From: JANQOH01 sp965242575
Lineage (GTDB): Bacteria > Pseudomonadota > Alphaproteobacteria > UBA7887
Assembly: GCA_965242575.1 (NCBI GenBank)
Contig: OZ251461.1
Span: forward strand, 2,728,001 to 2,792,000
DNA length: 64,000 bases
Direction: 5' to 3'
The notes under the pieces were generated by a model. It did not search any database. It worked only from the letters and a program-made list of their open reading frames with translations, and was not told the origin of the DNA. Below are positions 15,349-26,684 of this stretch, one piece after another. Position 1 is the stretch's first letter, and every line of letters begins with the position of its first letter. The translations under genes were made by a program, and so were the position numbers.

Positions 15349-15900
15349 ATGGGACCGTCGCTTTGCGTGTTCTGCGGCTCCGCCCGCGGCGGCGACCCGC
15401 GCCATGCGGACGCCGCGCGCCGCCTGGGCCGCGCCTGCGCCGAGGCCGGAGTCGCCATCGTCACCGGCGGCGGCGCCATCGGCCTGATGGGCGTCGTCGC
15501 CGATGCGGCCATCGCCGCCGGCGGGCGCGTCTCCGGGGCGATCCCCGAATTCCTCGAACGGCGCGAGATCGCCCATCGCGGCCTCGCCGAGATAATCGTC
15601 ACCGACGGCATGCACGCGCGCAAGCGGCGCATGTTCGACATGGCCGACGCCTTCGTCGCCCTGCCGGGGGGAATCGGCACGCTGGACGAGACCGCGGAGG
15701 TCCTCGCCTGGCGCTATCTGGGGCTGCACGAGAAGCCGCTGATGCTGTTCGATTCCGCCTATTGGGCGCCGTTCCTGGCGCTTCTGGAGCACATGGCGGC
15801 GCAAGGCTTCCTCCGGCCCGCCGCGCTGGCGATGTGCGAGGCGGTGGACGACGCGGCCGAGGTCGCGCGGCGCGCGGCGCGGGCGGGCGGAGGCGCTTGA
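15349..15900 (+). CDS. LOG-family nucleoside 5'-monophosphate phosphoribohydrolase
   Basis: 183-residue Rossmann-like protein of the LOG family (TIGR00730), enzymes that remove ribose-5-phosphate from cytokinin nucleotides or other purine nucleotides. The start SLCVFCGSARGG, the substrate-site HARKRRMFDMADAFV and the signature PGGIGTLDE (PGGxGTxxE) are complete. It is divergent from the LysM gene and 66 nt upstream of icd on the same strand. Old 'lysine decarboxylase' annotations of this family are incorrect. Confidence 0.93.
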   Translation: MGPSLCVFCGSARGGDPRHADAARRLGRACAEAGVAIVTGGGAIGLMGVVADAAIAAGGRVSGAIPEFLERREIAHRGLAEIIVTDGMHARKRRMFDMADAFVALPGGIGTLDETAEVLAWRYLGLHEKPLMLFDSAYWAPFLALLEHMAAQGFLRPAALAMCEAVDDAAEVARRAARAGGGA

Positions 15901-15966
15901 ACCGGACGCGCCGCTTGCTATGGTCCGCGCCCCGCCGCCCCCGGCGGAAGCGGAGAGGCGAGGCGC

Positions 15967-17181
15967 ATGGCCAGGATCGCGGCGAAGAACCCCGTCGTCG
16001 AACTCGAGGGCGACGAGATGACCCGCATCGTCTGGGGGGTCATCAAGGATCGGCTGATCCTGCCCTGGGTCGATGTGGAGCTGGAGACCTACGACCTGGG
16101 AATCGAGTCGCGCGACGCCACCGATGACGCGGTGACGGTCGAGGCGGCGCGTGCGATCCGCCGCGTCGGCGTCGGCGTCAAATGCGCCACGATCACCCCC
16201 GACGAGGCGCGGGTCGAGGAGTTCGGCCTGAAGCGCATGTACCGTTCGCCGAACGGGACGATCCGCAACATTCTCGGCGGCACGGTGTTCCGCCAGCCGA
16301 TCCTGTGCCGGAACGTGCCCCGGCTGGTTCCGGGCTGGCGCAAGCCCATAGCGATCGGGCGCCACGCCTTCGGCGACCAGTACCGGGCCACCGATTTCAC
16401 CGTGCCGGGGCCGGGCAAATTGACCATGCGGTTCGCGCCCGCCGATGGCGGCCCGGCGCGGGATTTCGAGATTTTCGACTTCCCCGGCGGCGGCGTCGCG
16501 CTCGGCATGTACAACCTCGACGAGTCGATCCGGGGCTTCGCGCGCGCCTGCATGAACTACGCGCTCGATCTCGGCTGGCCGCTCTACATGTCGACCAAGA
16601 ACACGATCCTCAAGGCGTATGACGGGCGCTTCAAGGACCTGTTCCGGGAGGTGTTCGATTCCGAATTCGCGGAGCGCTTCGCCGCCGCCGGCCTCGCCTA
16701 CGAACACCGCCTGATCGACGACATGGTGGCGGCGGCGTTGAAGTGGGACGGCGGCTTCGTCTGGGCCTGCAAGAACTACGACGGCGACGTCCAGTCCGAC
16801 ACCGTGGCGCAGGGCTTCGGCTCGCTCGGCCTGATGACGTCGGTGCTGCTGACCCCCGACGGCGGCGCGGTGGAGGCGGAGGCGGCGCACGGCACGGTGA
16901 CGCGCCACTACCGCCGCCACGTGGCGGGGGAGGAGACGTCGACCAACCCCATAGCGTCGATCTACGCCTGGACGCGCGGCCTGTGGCATCGCGGCAAGTT
17001 CGACGGGACGCCGGAGCTGCAAGCCTTCGCCGAAACGCTGGAGCGCGTCTGCGTCGAGGCGGTGGAGGCCGGCCGCATGACGAAGGACCTGGCGGTCCTC
17101 ATCGGCCCGGAGCAGGAGTGGGAGACGACGACCGGCTTCCTCGACACGCTGGAGGAGCGGCTGCGGGAGGCGATGGCGTGA
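15967..17181 (+). CDS. icd: NADP-dependent isocitrate dehydrogenase
   Basis: 404 residues, the eukaryotic/alphaproteobacterial homodimeric type. It converts isocitrate to 2-oxoglutarate and CO2 with NADP reduction in the TCA cycle. Visible hallmarks: the ELEGDEMTRIVW start, the substrate-binding RSPNGTIRNILGGTVF with Ser and Arg, the Lys and Tyr in STKNTILKAYDGRFKD, the metal-binding Asp in YDGDVQSDTVAQGFGSLG, and EAAHGTVTRHY in the cofactor region. Full length. It ends 181 bp before the convergent P450 gene. Confidence 0.97.
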   Translation: MARIAAKNPVVELEGDEMTRIVWGVIKDRLILPWVDVELETYDLGIESRDATDDAVTVEAARAIRRVGVGVKCATITPDEARVEEFGLKRMYRSPNGTIRNILGGTVFRQPILCRNVPRLVPGWRKPIAIGRHAFGDQYRATDFTVPGPGKLTMRFAPADGGPARDFEIFDFPGGGVALGMYNLDESIRGFARACMNYALDLGWPLYMSTKNTILKAYDGRFKDLFREVFDSEFAERFAAAGLAYEHRLIDDMVAAALKWDGGFVWACKNYDGDVQSDTVAQGFGSLGLMTSVLLTPDGGAVEAEAAHGTVTRHYRRHVAGEETSTNPIASIYAWTRGLWHRGKFDGTPELQAFAETLERVCVEAVEAGRMTKDLAVLIGPEQEWETTTGFLDTLEERLREAMA

Positions 17182-17362
17182 GACCGCCGTCCGCCGCCGT
17201 TCCCGCCACGTTGGGCGCCCGGATCGCCGTCCGGACGGACGACGGATGGAGGCCGCGAAAACGTCGTATCTCGCTGACGTTTCGTACCGTTCTCACGGGA
17301 GCGCAAGACACGCGCGACGCCGCGGCGCCGATATCGACGGTCGCGGAGGCTCCCGGCCGCGC
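17182..17362. other. Intergenic region between convergent icd and P450 genes
   Basis: 181 bp without a supportable gene. It contains the palindrome CCGTCCGGACGG near 17227, which could form a short hairpin, but there is no U-tract to call a terminator with confidence. Confidence 0.5.
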
Positions 17363-18721
17363 CTACGCCGGCTCGACGACCAGCGGCAGGCCGTCCGCCG
17401 GTTTGGGGATGGGCATGACGCGCCAGCGGGGGCGGTAGCCGGGCGGGAGCGACAGGCGGAAGCGGCGCAGGAACTGGAAGGCGAACGCCTTGGCCTGCAT
17501 CATCGCGAAATGCAGCCCGATGCATTTGTGCGCGCCGCCGCCGAAAGGCGCCCAGGCGAAACGATGGCTCTTGTCCTCGGCGCGCCCGGGCAGGAAGCGG
17601 TCGGGGTCGAAGGCGAGTGGGTCGGTCCACAGCGCCGGGTCGCGGGCGGCCATGCCGGGGCTGACCGAAACATGGGTCCCGCCCGGAATCTCGTGGCCGC
17701 CGAACGCGAACGGGCGCAGCGCGTAGCGGGGGATGAACGGCACCGGGGGCTTGAGCCGCAGCGCCTCCTTGAACACGCGCTCGGTGAGCGGCAGCCGGTC
17801 CATCGCCGCGTGGTCGAGGCGCTCGGCGCCGACTCCGGCGATCTCCTCGCGCGCGGCCTCCTGCCAGCGCGGATGCGCGGCCAGCGCCCAGGCCATGGTG
17901 GCGAGGCCGCTGGTGGTGGTGTCGTGCGCCGCCATCAGCAGGAAGTTCAGATGGTCGACGATCTCGCCGTCGGAGAGGGCGCGCCCGTCGTCGAAGCGGG
18001 CGCGGCACAGTTGCGAGAACAGGTCGTCGCCGCCGCCGGCGCGGCGCGCCGGGACCAGATCGCGGAACCTGCCGAGCAGGAAGGCGCGGGCGCGCCGGCC
18101 GCGCCACGCCGCGTTGCCCGGAAGCGGCGCGCGGACGACGGCGACGGTGGCGGCGAGTTCGGCGACGAAGGCGCGGTTCAGCCGCCGCGCCTCGGCGCCC
18201 GCGTCCAGCCCCATGAATATGGCGGCGCCGAGCTCCAGGGTCAGGTCCTTGACGCGGTCGTAGAAGCGCGCCCGCCCCGCCGGCCAGCGCGCGAGCGCGG
18301 CGGCGATGCCCCCGTTCATGCGGTCGACGTAGTCCGCCATCGCCTTCGGCTTGAAGGCGGCCGCCTGCATGATGCGGCGGTGCGGGCGATGGTCGTCGAA
18401 ATCGCGCAGCATCAGCCCGCCGCCGAACATGTCGGCGAGGATCGACCAGCCCTTCTCGCTGGAGAAGTTGCGCTCGCGGTCCATCAACACCGCCTCGAGC
18501 GCGTCGGCGCCGATCAGCGCGACGGCCCAGCGGCCGAAACTGCGGGTCTTGTAAACCGGCCCGTGGCGGGCGACGCGGCGTTCGTGGAACGCGAACGGGT
18601 CGCGCAGGAATTCGATACTGGTGCCGACGAGCGGCCAGCCGCCGCTCCCCGGAACGCGGGCGAGGCGCGCCGCCTGCGAGGCGCCCGGCCCCGCGCCGCC
18701 GACCGCCGCCGCGGCGTCCAT
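17363..18721 (-). CDS. Cytochrome P450 in an operon with NHLP-type precursor genes
   Basis: 452-residue class I-like P450 without a membrane anchor. The oxygen-binding I helix is AAHDTTTSGLATM, the K-helix ExxR is KEALRLKPP, and the haem loop is FGGGAHKCIGLHFAMMQ with the axial Cys. The N-terminal WPLVGTSIEFLRDPFAF and the SSEKGW segment recall CYP120/CYP26-like bacterial enzymes. It starts 30 nt after the third precursor gene on the same strand, with no gene between, so it is very likely co-transcribed from the promoter at 20016-20044. It would need ferredoxin and reductase partners, not encoded here. P450s are known to oxidise or cross-link some RiPP cores, so precursor modification is the leading inference; small-molecule oxidation is the alternative. 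Confidence 0.92.
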   Translation of the reverse strand: MDAAAAVGGAGPGASQAARLARVPGSGGWPLVGTSIEFLRDPFAFHERRVARHGPVYKTRSFGRWAVALIGADALEAVLMDRERNFSSEKGWSILADMFGGGLMLRDFDDHRPHRRIMQAAAFKPKAMADYVDRMNGGIAAALARWPAGRARFYDRVKDLTLELGAAIFMGLDAGAEARRLNRAFVAELAATVAVVRAPLPGNAAWRGRRARAFLLGRFRDLVPARRAGGGDDLFSQLCRARFDDGRALSDGEIVDHLNFLLMAAHDTTTSGLATMAWALAAHPRWQEAAREEIAGVGAERLDHAAMDRLPLTERVFKEALRLKPPVPFIPRYALRPFAFGGHEIPGGTHVSVSPGMAARDPALWTDPLAFDPDRFLPGRAEDKSHRFAWAPFGGGAHKCIGLHFAMMQAKAFAFQFLRRFRLSLPPGYRPRWRVMPIPKPADGLPLVVEPA

Positions 18722-18751
18722 TTCCGGCGCTCCCCGGACTCGAAGCTCGGG

Positions 18752-19108
18752 CTAGCCGCCGGACGCGATGCGGCTCGCCGCGGCCCGCGCCGCCGCCATC
18801 GTCACGATGCCCATGCTCCCGGCGAATTGCCCCACCGGAACGGCGATGGTCCCGGGCGGTGCGCCGGTCCCGCCGGACACGCCGGCGAGCGCCGCGTCGT
18901 CCAACTCGGCGGAGGGCGGCGCGCCGTCGGGCAGCGTGACGCGCACCACGTCGGCGCCGCCGACGAATTCGCATTTCGCGCCTTCGGGAACCTCGAAGCC
19001 GTATTCGGCGAGCAGGCCGCGCGGATCGGCCGCGAAGCGCTCGCGCACCGCCTCGTCCCCGCTCCAGGCCGCGCGGAACTTCTCGACACGCGCGTCGCCA
19101 TCGCTCAT
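18752..19108 (-). CDS. NHLP-type RiPP precursor C (next to P450)
   Basis: 118 residues from ATG 19108, with GGAGGA about 7 nt upstream; an upstream in-frame TTG is less likely, because the MSDGDARVEKF start matches its paralogues. The leader has VRERFAADPRGLLAEYGFEV, PEGAKCEFVGGADVVRVTLPDG and AALAGVSGG. The core after GG is 38-39 residues, hydrophobic and Gly/Ala-rich (TGAPPGTIAVPVGQFAGSMG...), with no Cys, Trp or Tyr and one Phe. The only Cys is in the leader and is conserved in all three. Last precursor of the operon, 30 nt before the P450. Confidence 0.75.
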   Translation of the reverse strand: MSDGDARVEKFRAAWSGDEAVRERFAADPRGLLAEYGFEVPEGAKCEFVGGADVVRVTLPDGAPPSAELDDAALAGVSGGTGAPPGTIAVPVGQFAGSMGIVTMAAARAAASRIASGG

Positions 19109-19177
19109 CGGCTCGTCCTCCAACGGAAACTCGGCCTCGCCCCCGCCTTCGCGGCGGCCTTCCTCCGGCGCGCAGGT

Positions 19178-19483
19178 TCAGGAGCCGCCGGCCAGCTCCT
19201 TCGCCCTCATGAGCGCGGCGATGCGCACGGTGGTCGTGTGGCCCGTCGTCGCGCTCACGCCGGCGGACACATCGGCGAGCTCCTCGTCGCTCAGCGCGCC
19301 ATCGGGCAGCGTGACATGCACCAAATCGTCGCCGCCGACGAACGCGCACTTCGCGCCTTCGGGGACATCGAGGCCGTATTCGGCGAGCACGCCGCGCGGA
19401 TCGGCGTCGAAGCGCGCGCGGACGGTCTCGTCCCCGGCGCAGGCGGCGCGGAACTTCTCGACGAGCACGTTGCCGTCGCTCAT
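19178..19483 (-). CDS. NHLP-type RiPP precursor B
   Basis: 101 residues. The leader is nearly identical to that of precursor A (LVEKFRAACAGDETVRARF, DADPRGVLAEYGLDV, GAKCAFVGGDDLVHVTLPDG). The expected double-Gly is SAG here, which could alter cleavage. The core is short, about 26 residues, Thr-rich at first (VSATTGHTTTVR) and then helical (IAALMRAKELAGGS). It has one His and no other aromatic residue and no Cys. RBS GGGGAG lies upstream of ATG 19483. Middle gene of the operon. Confidence 0.75.
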   Translation of the reverse strand: MSDGNVLVEKFRAACAGDETVRARFDADPRGVLAEYGLDVPEGAKCAFVGGDDLVHVTLPDGALSDEELADVSAGVSATTGHTTTVRIAALMRAKELAGGS

Positions 19484-19630
19484 TTCACAACTCCCCGGTT
19501 CGTCGCCTCCGCCTTGTGCGGAGCGGACCGCCGCATGGCGCCGTTCATCCGGCGAGGGGTTCGCGGCGGCTTTTCCCCGGCGGCCGGCCGAAGCCGGCGG
19601 GACGGCGCGCGCCCCGCCGGCTCCGAAGGG

Positions 19631-19966
19631 TCAGGAGGAGCCGGAAGCCGACGCGCCGGCCACCGCGCTCTGCGCCGCCAGCACCATGAGCGCGGCGATG
19701 CCTCCGAGGGTGACGACGGCGGCCGTCGTCGCCGCGGACGTGCCGCCGGACACGGTTGCGAGCTCCTCGTCGCTCAGCGCGCCATCGGGCATCGTGATGT
19801 GCACCAGGTCGTCGCCGCCGACGAACGCGCACTTCGCGCCTTCGGGAATCTCGAAGCCGTATTCGGCGAGCACGCCGCGCGGATCGGCGTCGAAGCGCTC
19901 GCGGACGGTCTCGTCCTCGGCGCAGGCGGCGCGGAACTTCTCGACAAGCGCGTTGCTGTCGCCCAT
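19631..19966 (-). CDS. NHLP-type RiPP precursor A (first gene of the P450 operon)
   Basis: 111 residues from ATG 19966. The leader has LVEKFRAACAEDETVRERFD, DPRGVLAEYGFEIPEGAKC, GDDLVHITMPDG and LATVSGG. The core is 36 residues: a Thr/Ala/Val segment and then a hydrophobic stretch (LGGIAALMVLAAQSAVAG) long enough to insert in a membrane, ending ASASGSS. There is no Cys or aromatic residue in the core, which argues against lanthionine rings or aromatic cross-links. It is about 50 nt downstream of the promoter start site, with a GGGGAG ribosome-binding site. Confidence 0.75.
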   Translation of the reverse strand: MGDSNALVEKFRAACAEDETVRERFDADPRGVLAEYGFEIPEGAKCAFVGGDDLVHITMPDGALSDEELATVSGGTSAATTAAVVTLGGIAALMVLAAQSAVAGASASGSS

Positions 19967-20015
19967 TGTCGCTACTCCCCAGGTTGTCGCTTCCACCGCA
20001 TGTGGAATTGACCAC

Positions 20016-20044
20016 CCTATAGCACCGTTCGGCCGGTATGTCAA
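20016..20044 (-). promoter_or_regulatory. Strong sigma-70 promoter of the precursor-P450 operon
   Basis: On the minus strand, TTGACA (20044-20039), a spacer of exactly 17 bp and TATAGG (20021-20016). This is one of the best consensus promoters in the window. It directs transcription into precursor A about 45 nt further on. It lies between the divergent carA gene and the operon. No operator-like dyad is evident in it. Confidence 0.75.
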
Positions 20045-20107
20045 GGGTGCCGCCGCGCGCGGCGCGGCTTGACGCGCCGCGCGCGGCGGCGCACACCATG
20101 GCCCCGC

Positions 20108-21289
20108 ATGTCCCCCGCCGCCGCACCTCCCGAACCCGCCGGCTCCCGGTTCGCGCCCCGGCCCACCGCCGTGCTGGCGCTGGCCGACGGGACCGCGATC
20201 CGCGGCCGCGGCATGGGCGCGGTCGGCCGCGCCACAGGCGAGGTCTGCTTCAACACCTCCATTTCCGGCTACCAGGAGATCCTCACCGACCCCTCCTACG
20301 CCGGGCAGATCGTCACGTTCACCTTCCCGCACATCGGCAATGTCGGGGCCAATCCGGAGGACGCCGAGTCGGATCGTCCCGCCGCCCGCGGCTGCGTCCT
20401 CCGCTCCGGCATCGGCGCGCCCTCCAATTGGCGCGCGGCGCAGCGCCTCGATTCGTGGCTGAAGGACAACGGACTCCCGGCGATAACGGGGGTGGACACG
20501 CGCGCGCTCACCCGCCGCGTCCGCGCCGCCGGCGCGCCGTCGGGGGTCCTCGTCCACGACCCGGAGGGCCGGTTCGACATCGCCGCGCTCGCCGCCGAGG
20601 CGGCGGCCTGGCCGGGCCTCGCCGGAATGGACCTGGCGCGGGAGGGCGCTCACTCTGCGTTCTCCCCCTGGAGCGAGACCCGCTGGACCCTCGGCGCCGG
20701 ACATGGCGTCTTCGCGGCGAAAGAGGCGCGGCGCGTCGTGGCGATCGACTACGGCGCCAAGCGCAACATCCTGCGCTGCCTCGCCTCGGCGGGTTGCCAA
20801 GTGCTCCTCGTTCCGGCGAACACCCCTGCCGACATCATCAAGAACCTCAAACCGGACGGGATATTGCTGTCGAACGGCCCCGGCGACCCCGCGGCGACGG
20901 CGGAATACGCGGTTCCGACCGTCCGCGCGCTGCTGGAGACGGGATTGCCGGTGTTCGGCATCTGCCTGGGGTTCCAGTTGCTGGCGCTGGCGCTCGGCGG
21001 GCGGACGGCGAAGATGCGCCAGGGCCACCGCGGCGCCAACCATCCGGTCAAGGACCTCGCCACCGGGCGGGTGGAGATCACCAGCCAGAACCACGGCTTC
21101 GTCGTCGACGCCGACTCGCTGCCGGCGGGAGTCGAGAAGACCCACGTCTCGCTGTTCGACGGGACGCTGGAGGGCCTCCGCGCGATGGGCGGGCGGGCGT
21201 TCGGCGTCCAGTACCATCCCGAGGCCTCGCCCGGCCCGCGCGACAGCCATTACCTGTTCGACCGCTTCGCCGCCCTGATGGAGTCCTGA
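20108..21289 (+). CDS. carA: Carbamoyl-phosphate synthase small subunit
   Basis: 393 residues from ATG 20108. Glutaminase subunit of carbamoyl-phosphate synthase, supplying ammonia for arginine and pyrimidine synthesis. The N-terminal domain has ALADGTAIRGRGMGA and GEVCFNTSISGYQEILTDPS. The class I glutamine amidotransferase domain has the nucleophile Cys in FGICLGFQLLALALGG and the His/Glu pair in GVQYHPEASPGP. carB follows after 5 nt, the usual operon. Upstream in-frame codons exist but lack conservation. Confidence 0.97.
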   Translation: MSPAAAPPEPAGSRFAPRPTAVLALADGTAIRGRGMGAVGRATGEVCFNTSISGYQEILTDPSYAGQIVTFTFPHIGNVGANPEDAESDRPAARGCVLRSGIGAPSNWRAAQRLDSWLKDNGLPAITGVDTRALTRRVRAAGAPSGVLVHDPEGRFDIAALAAEAAAWPGLAGMDLAREGAHSAFSPWSETRWTLGAGHGVFAAKEARRVVAIDYGAKRNILRCLASAGCQVLLVPANTPADIIKNLKPDGILLSNGPGDPAATAEYAVPTVRALLETGLPVFGICLGFQLLALALGGRTAKMRQGHRGANHPVKDLATGRVEITSQNHGFVVDADSLPAGVEKTHVSLFDGTLEGLRAMGGRAFGVQYHPEASPGPRDSHYLFDRFAALMES

Positions 21290-21294
21290 TCGGG

Positions 21295-24546
<3,252 letters not shown>

Positions 24547-24573
24547 CCCCGGCGCCGGGGAGGGGACGCGGCC

Positions 24574-25320
24574 ATGTCGTACGAGATCAAATGGCGCCCG
24601 AAGCGGCGCGGAGTCGACGGCCGCGACGGCTACGTCGTCTTCGCCCGCCACGACACGGGCAAGGAGACGGAGATCGGCGAGGCCCGCAAGGCGTCCGGCG
24701 GTTTCGAGTTCAACGGCGCGAAGCTCGCCGACCCCATCGTCCGGCGGACCATGCGGGAGCTCCTGGAGGTCCTCGCCGCCCATCCCGACGTCGTCGCGGC
24801 GATAGCGAACCGGACCGCCGGCTCGCCCGAATCCACCGCGCCGGGCGCCGGGCGGGTGCCGATGACCGCCGAGGGCCACAAGCGGCTGGAGGCGGAGCTG
24901 CGCAAGCTGCGGACCGAGGATCGCCCGGCCATCGTCAAGGCGATAGCCGCGGCGCGCGAGCACGGCGACCTGTCGGAGAACGCCGAGTACCACGCCGCCC
25001 GCGAACGCCAGGGCTTCGTCGAGGGCCGGATGCGCGAGCTGGAGGACAAGCTCGGCCGCGCCCAGGTGATCGACGTCTCCAAACTGTCGGGCGATCGGGT
25101 GAAGTTCGGCGCCACCGTGACCCTCGCCGACGAGGACACCGACGAGGAGAAGACCTGGCGCATCGTCGGCGCGGACGAGTCGGACCCCGAGCGCGGCCGC
25201 CTGTCGGTCGCCGCCCCGCTGGCGCGGGCGATGATCAACAAGAGCGTCGGCGACAGTTTCACCTTCGACGCCCCCAGCGGCGCCCGCAGCTACGAGATAC
25301 TGGCGGTCGAATTCCGTTGA
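24574..25320 (+). CDS. greA: GreA-type transcription elongation factor with extra N-terminal domain
   Basis: 248 residues, about 90 longer than standard GreA. Residues 96-248 are a complete GreA: coiled coil with the catalytic tip acidic pair in EHGDLSENAEYHAARERQ, then the C-terminal RNA polymerase-binding domain (FGATVTLADEDTDEE, RIVGADESDPERGRLS, FDAPSGARSYEILAVEF). It binds the polymerase secondary channel and stimulates cleavage of backtracked RNA. Residues 1-85 (IKWRPKRRGVDGRDGYVVFA...) form a domain I do not recognise, joined by a short Ser/Pro/Gly linker. Located 27 nt after carB, a common alphaproteobacterial order. It is followed by a second GreA-like gene with a nearly identical C-terminal half. 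Confidence 0.93.
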   Translation: MSYEIKWRPKRRGVDGRDGYVVFARHDTGKETEIGEARKASGGFEFNGAKLADPIVRRTMRELLEVLAAHPDVVAAIANRTAGSPESTAPGAGRVPMTAEGHKRLEAELRKLRTEDRPAIVKAIAAAREHGDLSENAEYHAARERQGFVEGRMRELEDKLGRAQVIDVSKLSGDRVKFGATVTLADEDTDEEKTWRIVGADESDPERGRLSVAAPLARAMINKSVGDSFTFDAPSGARSYEILAVEFR

Positions 25321-25375
25321 ACGGCGGCAGGATCATGGCTCATATCCGGCATGGATCGAATTTCTCGCGATTCTT

Positions 25376-25451
25376 GGGTGCGCCGGCGTCTCGCCGGCAT
25401 GCGCGCGAAGCGCGCACACGATAAAGATGCCGGCGAGACGCCGGCGCACCC
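25376..25451. repeat. Palindromic intergenic repeat (25-bp perfect inverted repeat), copy 1
   Basis: Arms 25376-25400 and 25427-25451 are perfect inverse complements (GGGTGCGCCGGCGTCTCGCC... / ...), with a 26-base loop that itself has a small GCGCG/CGCGC hairpin. The same arms occur at 63374-63458 with a different loop. It could act as a transcription terminator or RNA processing site between the two greA genes, or be a REP/MITE-like dispersed element. The remainder of 25321-25517 has no gene. Confidence 0.9.
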
Positions 25452-25517
25452 GGGAGTCCTTTACCTAAACCGACCATGCGCGTAGTATGGAAAACCCGAT
25501 CCAGAATGGAGACGAAG

Positions 25518-26684
25518 ATGCCCCGAACCGAAACTGTGAAGACCAAATGGTCCAAAGGTCATGCGAAATCTGGAAAGCCCCATCTCGAAACGGCACAGAT
25601 TTTCCCCGATACGCTCGCCGAAGCAAAAGAGATCTTCGGCAAATCTGTCGTCGTCGAATTGGGCAACGACCAGTTGCGTATCCGCCATCAAGACCAGGTT
25701 CGCCGCCTTATGAATCTGGGCACGCTCACCGAAGACGAAATCGCCAAGTTCATGGAGACTTGGACGCCGGAGCGCGAGAGCAAGCGACTTTGGCGCTACC
25801 GAGATCCGAAAAGACTCAACAGCGCGGAACTCAGGGAAGTGCTTAGGAAGATGTGTGAGAAACGCGGCAACGATGACGCGCTGGCCGTTCTTGACGGGAT
25901 GTTCCCGGGAGAGAACGCCGTCCAGACACGGGAAATCATGACTAGTACTGGCGGGTTGCCCGAAGTCGTTACGAAGCAGCGGTTTCCCGATAATCTTAAA
26001 GCGGCCGTTTACCTTTTCGGCGAAGACAAATTCTTGGAGTTGTTCAACGCGCAACTCCCCATTTGGCACCGACGCGAAGTTCAGACTCTCATGAAACAAC
26101 CGCATAGCGATGCCGAAATCGTCAAACTCATGAAAGGACGGAAACCGCAAATATCGAGCCGATCTTCGGGCGCGGGCGCCGGATCGCCCGGGACCGCACC
26201 AGCGCCGGTCGCCGGGCGGGCGCCGATGACCGCCGAGGGCCACAAGCGGCTGGAGGCGGCGCTGCGGAAACTGCGGACCGAGGAGCGCCCGGCCATCGTC
26301 AAGGCCATCGCCGCGGCGCGCGAACACGGCGACCTGTCGGAGAACGCCGAATACCACGCCGCCCGCGAGCGCCAGGGCTTCGTCGAGGGCCGGATACGCG
26401 AGCTGGAGGACAAGCTCGGCCGCGCACAGGTGATCGACGTCTCCACACTCTCGGGCGACAAGGTGCAGTTCGGCGCCACCGTGACCCTCGCTGATGAGGA
26501 CACCGACGAGGAGAAGACCTGGCTCATCGTCGGCGCGGACGAGTCGGACCCCAAGCGCGGCCGCCTGTCGGTCGAGGCGCCGCTGGTGCAGGCGATGATC
26601 GGCAAGAACGTCGGCGACAGTTTCACCTTCGACGCCCCCGACGGCGCCCGCAGCTACGAGATATTGGCGGTCGAATTCCGTTGA
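25518..26684 (+). CDS. Second GreA-like factor with duplicated N-terminal module
   Basis: 388 residues from ATG 25518 (GGAG 6 nt upstream). Residues 236-388 are a complete GreA, nearly identical in DNA to the previous gene, with the EHGDLSENAEYH tip intact. Residues 1-215 are different, with visibly lower GC and more Lys, Asn and Phe codons. They hold two related modules: residues 29-84 (FPDTLAEAKEIFGKSVVVEL...) and 156-210 (FPDNLKAAVYLFGEDKFLEL...), about 35-40% alike by eye. Between the modules is a charged helical stretch. I do not recognise the module. It appears that a greA copy was fused to foreign sequence. Its role could be a specialised Gre factor active at certain genes or under stress. 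Confidence 0.85.
   Translation: MPRTETVKTKWSKGHAKSGKPHLETAQIFPDTLAEAKEIFGKSVVVELGNDQLRIRHQDQVRRLMNLGTLTEDEIAKFMETWTPERESKRLWRYRDPKRLNSAELREVLRKMCEKRGNDDALAVLDGMFPGENAVQTREIMTSTGGLPEVVTKQRFPDNLKAAVYLFGEDKFLELFNAQLPIWHRREVQTLMKQPHSDAEIVKLMKGRKPQISSRSSGAGAGSPGTAPAPVAGRAPMTAEGHKRLEAALRKLRTEERPAIVKAIAAAREHGDLSENAEYHAARERQGFVEGRIRELEDKLGRAQVIDVSTLSGDKVQFGATVTLADEDTDEEKTWLIVGADESDPKRGRLSVEAPLVQAMIGKNVGDSFTFDAPDGARSYEILAVEFR

Noticed and set aside
17220..17245. Intrinsic terminator after icd
   Set aside because: The CCGTCCGGACGG palindrome is too short and has no following U-tract.
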